NCBI GenBank assembly: GCA_034419095.1
Contig: DAOULQ010000019.1
Location: 1 to 5,699 of the forward strand
DNA: 5,699 nucleotides
Source: UBA7937 sp034419095
GTDB lineage: Bacteria; Chloroflexota; Anaerolineae; UBA7937
Direction of reading: 5' to 3'
In this document: positions 1-5,638 of the stretch, piece after piece
Layout of the letters: each line of letters begins with the position of its first letter
How positions within the stretch are numbered: the stretch's first letter is position 1
Translations under genes and position numbers: made by a program
Notes under the pieces: model-generated
The model's input: only the letters and a program-made list of their open reading frames with translations
Databases searched by the model: none
What the model was told of the DNA's origin: nothing

Positions 1-636
1 CTTTTGCGACAATCTTTGGAGAAGGCTGGCTATCGGTTCATAGGGGTGACGAACGGGATCGATGGACTGCAATCGGCCTATAAAGATCAGCCCGACTTGG
101 TGATTCTAGACGTGATGATGCCCCGTATGGATGGTTGGGAGACCTGTCTCCGTATTAGGGAGATCTCTCAGGTGCCCATCATTATGCTCACCGCCAAAGA
201 GGAGGAGGCGGATAAGGTCAAAGGGTTCGAGTGTGGGGCTGATGACTATGTAACTAAGCCTTTCAGTTTCGCCGAACTGACGGCTCGCGTGGGGGCGGTG
301 CTCCACCGTGCCCGACGGGGGAAACCGGCTGAGCCGCCTCGGGTCTATATCTTCGATGAACTGATGGTGGATGTGGAGCACAAGGAGGTGTCGGTGCGAG
401 GCCAGCCTGTGGATTTGACTCCCACGGAGTTCGAGTTGCTCGTCTGTCTGGTGGAGAATGCGGGCCGCACCGTCACCCATGAGCAGTTGCTGGCTAGGGT
501 ATGGGGCGACGAGTACGTCGATACCGGCTATGTGAAACGGTATATCTGGTACCTGCGGCGTAAGATCGAAAGGGATCCAGGTGACCCAGAATATATAATC
601 ACCGAGCGGGGCTTCGGCTATCGCCTTGGTGACTGA
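1..636 (+). CDS. OmpR/PhoB-family response regulator, 5' end cut off by window
   Basis: Two-component response regulator: a receiver domain phosphorylated by a sensor kinase controls a winged-helix DNA-binding domain in the cytoplasm. The frame is already open at base 1 and 211 residues are visible. The usual opening (first beta strand with the acidic Asp pair) is missing, so the true start lies upstream and the in-frame TTG at base 4 is not a credible start. Numbering from base 1, the phospho-acceptor is D37 in ILDVMMPRMDG, the switch Thr is T64 in MLTAK, and the conserved Lys is K86 in VTKPF. The winged helix begins near LTPTEFELL (139-147), continues through a VKRYIWYLRRKIE recognition-helix region, and ends with the family-typical ERGFGYRL. 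Family length is about 225-240, so only some 12-20 residues are missing. A terminator follows, so any partner kinase would be upstream or elsewhere. The target genes cannot be read from this window. Confidence 0.95.
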   Translation, partial: LLRQSLEKAGYRFIGVTNGIDGLQSAYKDQPDLVILDVMMPRMDGWETCLRIREISQVPIIMLTAKEEEADKVKGFECGADDYVTKPFSFAELTARVGAVLHRARRGKPAEPPRVYIFDELMVDVEHKEVSVRGQPVDLTPTEFELLVCLVENAGRTVTHEQLLARVWGDEYVDTGYVKRYIWYLRRKIERDPGDPEYIITERGFGYRLGD

Positions 637-657
637 GCCTGTCGCCCAACCCTGGGG

Positions 658-681
658 AGGGGGGAGCCGTCCCCCCTTTTT
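658..681 (+). terminator. Intrinsic terminator after the response regulator
   Basis: A run of six G (659-664) pairs perfectly with six C (671-676) across the 6-nt loop AGCCGT, with an extra A-T pair at 658/677. TTTTT follows at 677-681. A GC-only stem plus a U tract is the classic rho-independent form. It lies 22 bases after the stop codon and separates the regulator from the radical SAM gene. Confidence 0.9.
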
Positions 682-684
682 ATC

Positions 685-713
685 TTGCCCCGCTCTATCC
701 CCTGTGGTATTCT
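685..713 (+). promoter_or_regulatory. Probable sigma-70-type extended -10 promoter for the radical SAM gene
   Basis: The -10 is TATTCT (708-713), preceded by TG at 705-706, giving an extended -10 (TGnTATTCT). A partial -35, TTGCCC (685-690, 4 of 6 matches), lies 17 bp upstream. The predicted transcription start near 720 leaves a leader of about 20 nt before the ATG at 742, with the ribosome binding site in between. It sits just after the terminator, as expected for an independent gene. Confidence 0.55.
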
Positions 714-741
714 TCCGCCATTATGAATGAAGGGTTCGAGC

Positions 742-2469
742 ATGGCTAAACCCCATCTGGTGCTTCTCCACGCACCTAGTGTCTATGATTTCCGAGAAGA
801 AGCGATCCTATATGGCCCCGTCAGCGATTTGGTGCCCTCTACCCCTATCTTCGAGATGTACCCCATTGGATTCACCACCTTGGCCGAATACCTAGAAAGG
901 CATGGCTACCGAACCCGTATCGTCAACTTGGCGGTGCGGATGCTTAAGGATAGGGGCTTCGATGCCGAGGCGTTTATCGCTTCTTTGGACCCTTTGGCCT
1001 TTGGCATCGACCTCCACTGGTTGCCTCACGCGCAGGGAGCCCTTGAGGTGGCCAAGATCATCAAGCGCCACCATCCCCAGACGCCGGTGATCATGGGTGG
1101 CTTCTCGGCTTCCTATTATCACCAGGAATTGGTGGCTAGGCCGGAGGTGGACTACGTGTTGCGCGGTGATTCGACGGAGGAGCCACTTCTGCAACTGATG
1201 AAGGCCTTAGTCTCTGGGGGAGCTCTCGACCGAGTGGCCAACCTTACCTGGCAGGACGAAAAGGGGGAAGTGAAAGTCAACCCCTTCACTTATCTGCCTT
1301 CCGACTTGAGCGATGTGGCGCTGGACTATAGCCACCTGGTGAAAGCCGTGGTTCGGGACCGCGACTTAGCCAGCAATATCCCTTTCTTCAACTGGCTAGG
1401 GTACCCTATTATGGCCAGTCTCACTTGTCGGGGATGTACTCAGGGCTGTGTCACCTGTGGGGGGTCAGCCTACACCTCGCGCCACCTCTTCGGCCGGGAA
1501 AAGCCCGCCTATCGAATGCCGGAGACGTTGGCCCAAGATATCAAGGATATTAAACGCTTTAGCCGAGGCCCGGTCTTGCTGCTGGGGGATATCCGCCAGG
1601 CGGGTATCGATCACGCACAGAGATTTTTTTCCTCTCTTCAGGGTGTAGAGGGGGAAGCGATCGTAGAACTCTTCGCTCCAGCCTCGCGGGAATTCTTGGA
1701 GGAGGTGGTCTCTTCTTTCCCTCGCCTCTGTTTGGAGTTCTCCTTGGAGTCCCACGATCCAAAGGTTAGACGAGCCTTCGGCAAGGGCTACTCCAACGAA
1801 GAGATGGAAGAGACCATACGACATGCCCTGGAAGCGGGCTGTCAAAGGCTAGATATCTTCTTCATGATAGGGTTGCCCCAGCAGACCCCTCAATCGGTGA
1901 TGGGGACCATCGACTATTGCGGGGCTTTGTTGGAGCGGTTCGGCGAGGACGGTCGCTTGCACCCCTATATCGCCCCCTTTGCCCCTTTCCTCGACCCAGG
2001 AAGCCAGGCTTTCGAGCAGCCTGGAAAGTGCGGCTATCGGCTCTTCTATCGGACCTTGGAGGAGCACCGCCAGGCTCTTCTATCCCCCAGTTGGAAGTAT
2101 ATCCTCAATTACGAGACGGAGTGGATGAGCCGGGAAGAGATAGTAGATACCACCTATGAAGCGCTTCTTAGGCTGAGTCGCTTGAAAAGAAAGCACGACC
2201 TCATCGACGTCCAAGAGATGAAGGCCGCCGAAGAACGGATTCGCAAGGCTCAAGAGTTGATAGAGGAGATCGATCGTCTCTTGGAGATCGAGGAGGAGAC
2301 TGCGCGGCGCAGACGACTTCTGGCCTTGAAACCTAAGATAGATGAGGTCAACTTCTCCAAGCGGTATGAGGACGGGGAATTGGCCTTGCCTGTGGGCTGG
2401 GGCAAATTCAAACCTCTCTGGATAGCCTGGCTCCTGGTTAGAGATTGGTGGGCTGCTCTGAACAGGTAG
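742..2469 (+). CDS. B12-binding domain/radical SAM protein of unknown substrate
   Basis: Probable SAM- and cobalamin-dependent radical enzyme, 575 residues. The ATG at 742 is chosen because GAAGGG (729-734) lies 7 nt ahead of it; an in-frame ATG at 727 has no such site. Residues 1 to about 190 look like the Rossmann-type B12-binding domain of this superfamily (VIMGGFSASYY, then DYVLRGDSTEEPLLQL), but the His ligand motif DxHxxG is absent, as in many B12 radical SAM proteins. The [4Fe-4S] motif C-x3-C-x2-C is C232, C236, C239, with an extra C229 and then GGS. Core strands include FSLES (E336) and GLPQQT (377-382). A charged coiled coil follows (about 480-530), then a Trp-rich helix (559-573) with alternating hydrophobic and basic residues. 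It resembles the uncharacterised B12/radical SAM group typified by Thermoplasma Ta0216 (from memory, unverified). It is a separate transcription unit upstream of feo. The reaction is unknown; methyl transfer or a rearrangement are both possible. Confidence 0.85.
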   Translation: MAKPHLVLLHAPSVYDFREEAILYGPVSDLVPSTPIFEMYPIGFTTLAEYLERHGYRTRIVNLAVRMLKDRGFDAEAFIASLDPLAFGIDLHWLPHAQGALEVAKIIKRHHPQTPVIMGGFSASYYHQELVARPEVDYVLRGDSTEEPLLQLMKALVSGGALDRVANLTWQDEKGEVKVNPFTYLPSDLSDVALDYSHLVKAVVRDRDLASNIPFFNWLGYPIMASLTCRGCTQGCVTCGGSAYTSRHLFGREKPAYRMPETLAQDIKDIKRFSRGPVLLLGDIRQAGIDHAQRFFSSLQGVEGEAIVELFAPASREFLEEVVSSFPRLCLEFSLESHDPKVRRAFGKGYSNEEMEETIRHALEAGCQRLDIFFMIGLPQQTPQSVMGTIDYCGALLERFGEDGRLHPYIAPFAPFLDPGSQAFEQPGKCGYRLFYRTLEEHRQALLSPSWKYILNYETEWMSREEIVDTTYEALLRLSRLKRKHDLIDVQEMKAAEERIRKAQELIEEIDRLLEIEEETARRRRLLALKPKIDEVNFSKRYEDGELALPVGWGKFKPLWIAWLLVRDWWAALNR

Positions 2470-2511
2470 GTTAGAACGTACCTTCGGGGAGGCATCACTC
2501 GCGATTTGGTC

Positions 2512-2540
2512 TTGACAAAAGGAGAAAAAGGCGGTATAAT
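2512..2540 (+). promoter_or_regulatory. Perfect-consensus sigma-70 promoter of the feo operon
   Basis: TTGACA (2512-2517) and TATAAT (2535-2540) both match consensus 6/6 with the ideal 17-bp spacer. The spacer is purine-rich (AAAGGAGAAAAAGG). Transcription should start around 2546-2549, giving a leader of about 33 nt before feoA. A promoter this strong normally needs a repressor, which fits the palindrome immediately downstream and the known iron repression of feo operons. Confidence 0.9.
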
Positions 2541-2561
2541 AGTTGCAAATGCTTCGCAATT
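2541..2561 (+). promoter_or_regulatory. Candidate Fur-like operator overlapping the feo transcription start
   Basis: Interrupted palindrome AGTTGCAAA-TGC-TTCGCAATT; 7 of 9 arm positions pair around the centre at G2551. The inner part reads TGCAAAT-G-CTTCGCA, the 7-1-7 geometry used by Fur-family regulators, although the sequence is not the E. coli Fur consensus. It abuts the -10 box and covers the predicted +1, so a bound protein would block RNA polymerase. It is seen once in this window; the identity of the regulator is inference. Confidence 0.5.
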
Positions 2562-2579
2562 GTATGAAGGGAGTGGGAG

Positions 2580-2834
2580 TTGAGTAGAACGGAAGCCGTT
2601 CCTCTTGCCAGTTTGGCTCCTAACGCAGTGGGGATAGTTCAATACTTAGCGGGAGGACGAGGCCTGGCTAGCCGTTTGGCTACTTTGGGCTTCACCCCTG
2701 GTGCCCGGGTGGACATGGTGCAGAACTTCGGGCGCGGGCCGATCATTGTGATGGTGCGCGGTACCCGTATCGCCTTGGGTCGGGGTGAAGCGCAAAAGAT
2801 CATCGTGACCCCGGTAGCAGAGGGAGGGAAGTGA
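2580..2834 (+). CDS. feoA: FeoA, SH3-like ferrous iron transport protein
   Basis: Small cytoplasmic partner of the FeoB permease, 84 residues, close to the usual 75-90. FeoA proteins form an SH3-like beta barrel thought to bind FeoB and support Fe2+ uptake. The family pattern is visible: an early proline and GxV segment (APNAVGIVQYL), a central LATLGFTPGARVDM corresponding to the typical LxxLGhxPG motif, then a beta hairpin ending with IALGRGEAQKIIV, like the family's hAL...A..I.V ending. The start is TTG at 2580, set by GAAGGGAG (2566-2573) with a 6-nt spacer; the upstream ATG at 2564 runs into a stop after seven codons. It is the first gene of the operon, and its stop overlaps the feoB start (TGATG), implying translational coupling. 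A weak start codon may keep its level in step with FeoB. Confidence 0.93.
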   Translation: MSRTEAVPLASLAPNAVGIVQYLAGGRGLASRLATLGFTPGARVDMVQNFGRGPIIVMVRGTRIALGRGEAQKIIVTPVAEGGK

Positions 2835-4825
2835 TGGCGGAGCATCTGATTACCGTTGCTCTGGCCGGGCAACCCAATGTAGGTAAGAGCACCCTCTTCA
2901 ACCTGTTGACCGGCCTCAACCAGCATGTGGGTAACTGGCCAGGGAAGACCATCGAGCGTAAGACAGGCACCTGCCATTTCAACGGCCACACTCTGGATAT
3001 AGTGGATCTTCCTGGTACCTACAGCCTGACCGCCAACTCTTTGGAGGAGCGGATAGCGCGGGATTACATAATCAAAGAGAAGCCCGATGTGGTGGTGGCC
3101 ATCGTCAACGCCGCTAGCCTTGAGCGCAACTTGTACCTGGTAGCGGAACTATTGCCTCTGCCGGTCCTGGTGATCGTGGCCCTCAATATGGTCGATGTGG
3201 CTGAGTCTGAGGGGATGAAGGTAGAGCCTCATGTATTGGAGGCTGCCTTAGGGGTGCCGGTGGTGCCTATGGTGGCTACCAAGGGAGAGGGGGTAAGACC
3301 TCTCTTAGAGGAGATCGACAGGCTAGTTGAAGGGAAGGTCGATTACCGTCCCCGTAGGCCCCAAATCCGAGAGGACCATCTCGAGGTGGTAGAGGAGGTC
3401 GAGAGCCTGGTTGCCTCCTACGTGCCGGAGCCCTATCCGGGAGGGTGGGTGGCCCTGAAGCTCTTGGAAGGGGATGCCGAAGTAATGGAGATGATACGGG
3501 AGCGGATGGAGGAGGGCAATTGGCAAAAGGTTTACGCCATTCTGCATCAACACGAGGATGCGATGGTAGCCGTGGCTAGTGGTCGTTATGATTGGATCGT
3601 GCGTATGATTCGCGCTGCCTTAACACGCCCCCAAGTGGGTCAGATCAGTCTAACCCACCGCTTAGACCGCTGGGCTACTCACCCTTTCTGGGGTCTCTTA
3701 ATCCTGTTGGGCATTGTAGGCTTTATCTTCTGGCTGACCTATGCGGTGGGTGCACCTCTCCAGGAGTGGCTGGATGCGGTCGTCGTGGGTGGTGCCGCTG
3801 ACCTGGCCAGTGCGGCCCTGAGCGGAGCCCCTGGCTGGTTGACCGGCTTAGTGGTGGATGGGATGATTGGCGGGGTGGGCACAGTGCTCACCTTCCTGCC
3901 CATTCTGATAATATTCTTCGCCTCCTTCGGTTTTGTGGAGGATGTGGGCTATATGGCCCGAGCGGCCTATGTGGTGGACCGCTTCATGCACCTTATGGGG
4001 CTGCATGGCAAGTCCTTCCTGCCCCTATTCTTGGGCTTTGGCTGCAACGTGCCCTCGGTTATGGGTGCTCGCATCGTGGAATCGCCTCGAGCCCGGCTCT
4101 TGACCATCCTCTTAGCCCCCCTGATGCCCTGCACCGCCCGTATGGCTGTCTTGGCTTTCCTCACCCCCATCTTCTTCGGCGCGGCGGCTCCCTTGGTCTC
4201 CTGGGGGATGGTGGGGTTGAGTTTGGTGGTCCTCGCTCTCTCAGGGATGGTCTTCAACAAGGTGCTCTTCCGCGGGGAACGAGCGGCTTTCATCATGGAG
4301 TTGCCCCTCTATCACCTACCTAACTGGCGGACCATTGGCCTCTTGATATTGCAACGCAGCAGGGCTTTCTTGGCGCGGGCAGGCACCATTATCCTGGTCG
4401 TCTCGGTCATCATCTGGGCTCTCTCTGCCCTGCCCACCGGAGATATCGACACTAGTATCCTGGCAACCATGGGCCACTTCCTGGAGCCCGTAGGGCGGCT
4501 GATGGGCCAAAGTTGGCGGATGATGGTGGCTCTGCTCACCAGCTTCATCGCTAAGGAGAATTCCATCGCCACCTTAGGGGTGCTCTTCGGCGCTGGCGAA
4601 GAGGATGCTCAACTGGCTACTACCCTGAGTCAAACCCTCACCCCGATGGCCGCCTTGGCCTTCCTAGTGGTACAGATGCTCTTTGTACCCTGTGTGGCCA
4701 CCGTGGCCGCGGTCAAACAGGAGACCAACTCCTGGAGGTGGACGGGCTTCAGCGTAGTTTACCAGTTGATCGTCTCCCTCGTGGCTGGTATCCTCGTCTA
4801 TCAGATAGCCGCTTTCATGACGTAG
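2834..4825 (+). CDS. feoB: FeoB, GTP-dependent ferrous iron permease
   Basis: Inner-membrane Fe2+ transporter with an N-terminal G domain, 663 residues. The ATG at 2834 is preferred over GTG at 2831: GGAGG (2823-2827) is 6 nt from the ATG but only 3 nt from the GTG, and it gives a TGATG overlap with feoA. The G motifs are complete: G1 GQPNVGKS (12-19), G2 T39 in PGKT, G3 DLPG (58-61), G4 NMVD (118-121) and G5 VATKGEG (147-153). A helical linker (about 170-265) leads to the membrane part, whose first helix begins near 285. Gate 1 has GCNVPSVMGAR (C404) and PLMPCTAR (C433); gate 2 has FIAKENSIATLG (A573-G582); a late VPC (C620) is also conserved in the family. The usual MSCGAR is replaced by MPCTAR. 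There is no Cys-rich C-terminal tail as in enterobacterial FeoB. Expression is probably iron-repressed via the operator upstream of feoA. Confidence 0.97.
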   Translation: MAEHLITVALAGQPNVGKSTLFNLLTGLNQHVGNWPGKTIERKTGTCHFNGHTLDIVDLPGTYSLTANSLEERIARDYIIKEKPDVVVAIVNAASLERNLYLVAELLPLPVLVIVALNMVDVAESEGMKVEPHVLEAALGVPVVPMVATKGEGVRPLLEEIDRLVEGKVDYRPRRPQIREDHLEVVEEVESLVASYVPEPYPGGWVALKLLEGDAEVMEMIRERMEEGNWQKVYAILHQHEDAMVAVASGRYDWIVRMIRAALTRPQVGQISLTHRLDRWATHPFWGLLILLGIVGFIFWLTYAVGAPLQEWLDAVVVGGAADLASAALSGAPGWLTGLVVDGMIGGVGTVLTFLPILIIFFASFGFVEDVGYMARAAYVVDRFMHLMGLHGKSFLPLFLGFGCNVPSVMGARIVESPRARLLTILLAPLMPCTARMAVLAFLTPIFFGAAAPLVSWGMVGLSLVVLALSGMVFNKVLFRGERAAFIMELPLYHLPNWRTIGLLILQRSRAFLARAGTIILVVSVIIWALSALPTGDIDTSILATMGHFLEPVGRLMGQSWRMMVALLTSFIAKENSIATLGVLFGAGEEDAQLATTLSQTLTPMAALAFLVVQMLFVPCVATVAAVKQETNSWRWTGFSVVYQLIVSLVAGILVYQIAAFMT

Positions 4826-4835
4826 GGAAGGGAGC

Positions 4836-5120
4836 ATGCTAGAACGGGTATTGAGTATTGTAGCCCAGGGAGGTATTCATACCAGGGGAGAATTGGCCCA
4901 GCGATTGAATGTGAGCGAGGAACTACTAGAGCAGATGATCGAGGAGTTGGTGCGCATGGGGTATCTCAAGCCTGTAGTCGGTGATTGCAATGATCGTTGC
5001 GCCGGTTGCCCTTTCCCGCAGGGATACTTGCGTATCGCTGCTGAGTGCGCCATCGGCGGGGCGGGGCGCATCTGGACCTTGATGGGGAAGAGGGTAAGAG
5101 AGGTCGAGAGGCAACCGTGA
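4836..5120 (+). CDS. feoC: FeoC-like winged-helix protein with four-cysteine motif
   Basis: Small cytoplasmic protein of 94 residues; third gene of the operon, 10 bp after feoB. Residues 1-46 form a helix-turn-helix/winged-helix unit (LERVLSIVAQGG, then RGELAQRLNVSEELLEQMIEELVRMGYL), typical of FeoC-like proteins. The wing region carries C51, C55, C58 and C71 (C-x3-C-x2-C-x12-C), where FeoC proteins bind an oxygen-sensitive Fe-S cluster or another metal. FeoC is known in Klebsiella to protect FeoB from proteolysis; whether this one acts on DNA, on FeoB, or both cannot be told. The ATG at 4836 fits the family N-terminus; its ribosome site is AGGGA (4824-4828, 7-nt spacer) within a purine-rich AGGGAAGGGAG overlapping the feoB stop, so coupling is likely. 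The C-terminal 23 residues after C71 are basic (RVREVERQP end). The feoC symbol is by position and domain; sequence similarity to enteric FeoC is low. Confidence 0.8.
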   Translation: MLERVLSIVAQGGIHTRGELAQRLNVSEELLEQMIEELVRMGYLKPVVGDCNDRCAGCPFPQGYLRIAAECAIGGAGRIWTLMGKRVREVERQP

Positions 5121-5128
5121 TTCTGCAT

Positions 5129-5161
5129 ACAAGAGATGCCTATCTCTAGAATATCTCTTGT
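5129..5161 (+). repeat. Inverted repeat after feoC with two alternative stems
   Basis: ACAAGAGAT (5129-5137) pairs perfectly with ATCTCTTGT (5153-5161), a 9-bp stem with a 15-nt loop. The same left arm can instead pair with the closer ATCTCT (5142-5147), giving a 6-bp stem with the 4-nt loop GCCT. The right arm is therefore duplicated 11 bp apart. It begins 9 nt after the feoC stop. A transcript could use it as an mRNA 3' end, a weak terminator or a processing site; there is no clean U tract after it. Confidence 0.55.
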
Positions 5162-5170
5162 TCAGTCAGC

Positions 5171-5225
5171 GAGGGCGAGATAGTGCTGGAGATATGGCGG
5201 GGCCTATATGAAGAGGGCGAGGTAG
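5171..5225 (+). repeat. Short direct repeat, 12/13 identical, 42 bp apart
   Basis: GAGGGCGAGATAG (5171-5183) recurs as GAGGGCGAGGTAG (5213-5225). The 42-bp period is a multiple of three, and in the + frame open from 5150 to 5296 it gives EGEI and EGEV 14 residues apart. It may be chance or a remnant of a small duplicated coding segment. Confidence 0.35.
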
Positions 5226-5242
5226 AAGCCCTCTCTTTGTCT
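5212..5242 (+). terminator. Possible terminator of the feo operon
   Basis: AGAGGGC (5212-5218) pairs perfectly with GCCCTCT (5228-5234) around a 9-nt loop and is followed by CTTTGTCT. The stem is GC-rich but short, and the U tract is imperfect. It is the best terminator-like element downstream of feoC, 92 nt past the stop. Its left arm is also part of a 13-bp near-repeat (see 5171-5225). Confidence 0.4.
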
Positions 5243-5375
5243 ATACCACCAGGTCTACATAGCATCACTTGCCTTTCCTGCTTCATCGCCCTTGGGTAGG
5301 TTGCCCCCCGGTTAGTCCCATTAAAAATGCCACAACTGTGGTAGAGTTGAATGTGCCGGTCAGACCTGCACAAGA

Positions 5376-5411
5376 GAAGTGGGGGAGATCCTCATAATCT
5401 CCCGAAGTGGG
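5376..5411 (+). repeat. Hairpin flanked by 8-bp direct repeats
   Basis: GGGAGAT (5383-5389) pairs perfectly with ATCTCCC (5397-5403) across a 7-nt loop. The identical octamer GAAGTGGG lies on both sides (5376-5383 and 5404-5411), overlapping the left stem by one base. No U tract follows, so it is not a standard terminator on the + strand; read on the minus strand it lacks one too. Confidence 0.45.
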
Positions 5412-5555
5412 AATGGCATGTGGCGACAGGTTTTGGTAGGTAGATTTCTATACCCGTCCTACTATCTAGGTTGGATATGGAAATCCGACTTGCTATCGCT
5501 ATGAGTGGCCCCACTTGGCCTCGATATGCGAGCCCCTCTGCCATATTTGTCGCAT

Positions 5556-5584
5556 TTGCTATAGAGATACCGGGGGCCTGTCAA
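5556..5584 (-). promoter_or_regulatory. Weak candidate minus-strand promoter
   Basis: On the minus strand a perfect TTGACA (5579-5584) is followed 17 bp later by TAGCAA (5556-5561, 3 of 6), or 15 bp later by TATAGC (5558-5563). It would point toward the gene-free stretch, where only a 50-codon ATG frame (5544 down to 5392) without a ribosome site is available. The -35 is good and the -10 poor. Confidence 0.2.
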
Positions 5585-5596
5585 GCAATTTAAACA

Positions 5597-5638
5597 TGTA
5601 ACCGAACCTTGCTCGGTTGTGCAACATATTTTGTAACC
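5597..5638 (+). repeat. Repeat and palindrome cluster near the window end
   Basis: AACCGA (5600-5605) and TCGGTT (5613-5618) form a perfect 6-bp inverted repeat with a 7-nt loop. TGTAACC occurs at 5597-5603 and again at 5632-5638, 35 bp apart. GTTG-TG-CAAC (5616-5625) lies between. The surroundings are AT-richer than the genes, as in regulatory DNA. These could be binding sites for a gene beyond the window, but no promoter for it can be called here. Confidence 0.35.

Larger units (their letters stand above)
5150..5505 (+). pseudogene. Possible decayed small gene with CxxC motifs (tentative)
   Basis: Two stretches read like protein but lie in different frames. The first runs 5150-5296 with no ATG (a GTG at 5183 is the only obvious start) and reads EGEIVLEIWRGLYEEGEVEA before ending with TCLSCFIALG and a stop. 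The second runs 5325-5505 in another frame with no start, and contains CHNCGRVECAGQTC, a C-x2-C-x5-C-x4-C spacing like a zinc ribbon. A frameshift between them would join CLSC and CHNC. No family is recognised, no ribosome site is visible, and a terminator-like stem lies inside. This may equally be non-coding sequence that happens to be open. Confidence 0.15.

Noticed and set aside
4..636. TTG at base 4 as the true start of the response regulator
   Set aside because: The protein would lack the first beta strand and acidic pocket of the receiver domain; the frame is open to base 1, so the gene is cut by the window edge.
2464..2483. AGGTA/TACCT inverted repeat after the radical SAM stop as a terminator
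   Set aside because: Only a 5-bp stem with a 10-nt loop and no U tract. Some readthrough from the radical SAM gene into feo therefore remains possible.
2080..2642. Minus-strand open frames of 159 and 130 codons over the radical SAM 3' end and feo promoter
   Set aside because: They mirror a well-supported + strand gene and run across the consensus feo promoter; the translations show no domain.
5146..5373. 75-codon minus-strand open frame downstream of feoC
   Set aside because: No ribosome binding site, low-complexity unlikely protein, no recognised motif, and it overlaps the hairpins and other open frames.
5502..5513. AGTGG-CC-CCACT hairpin
   Set aside because: The 2-nt loop is too tight for a stable stem and there is no associated feature.
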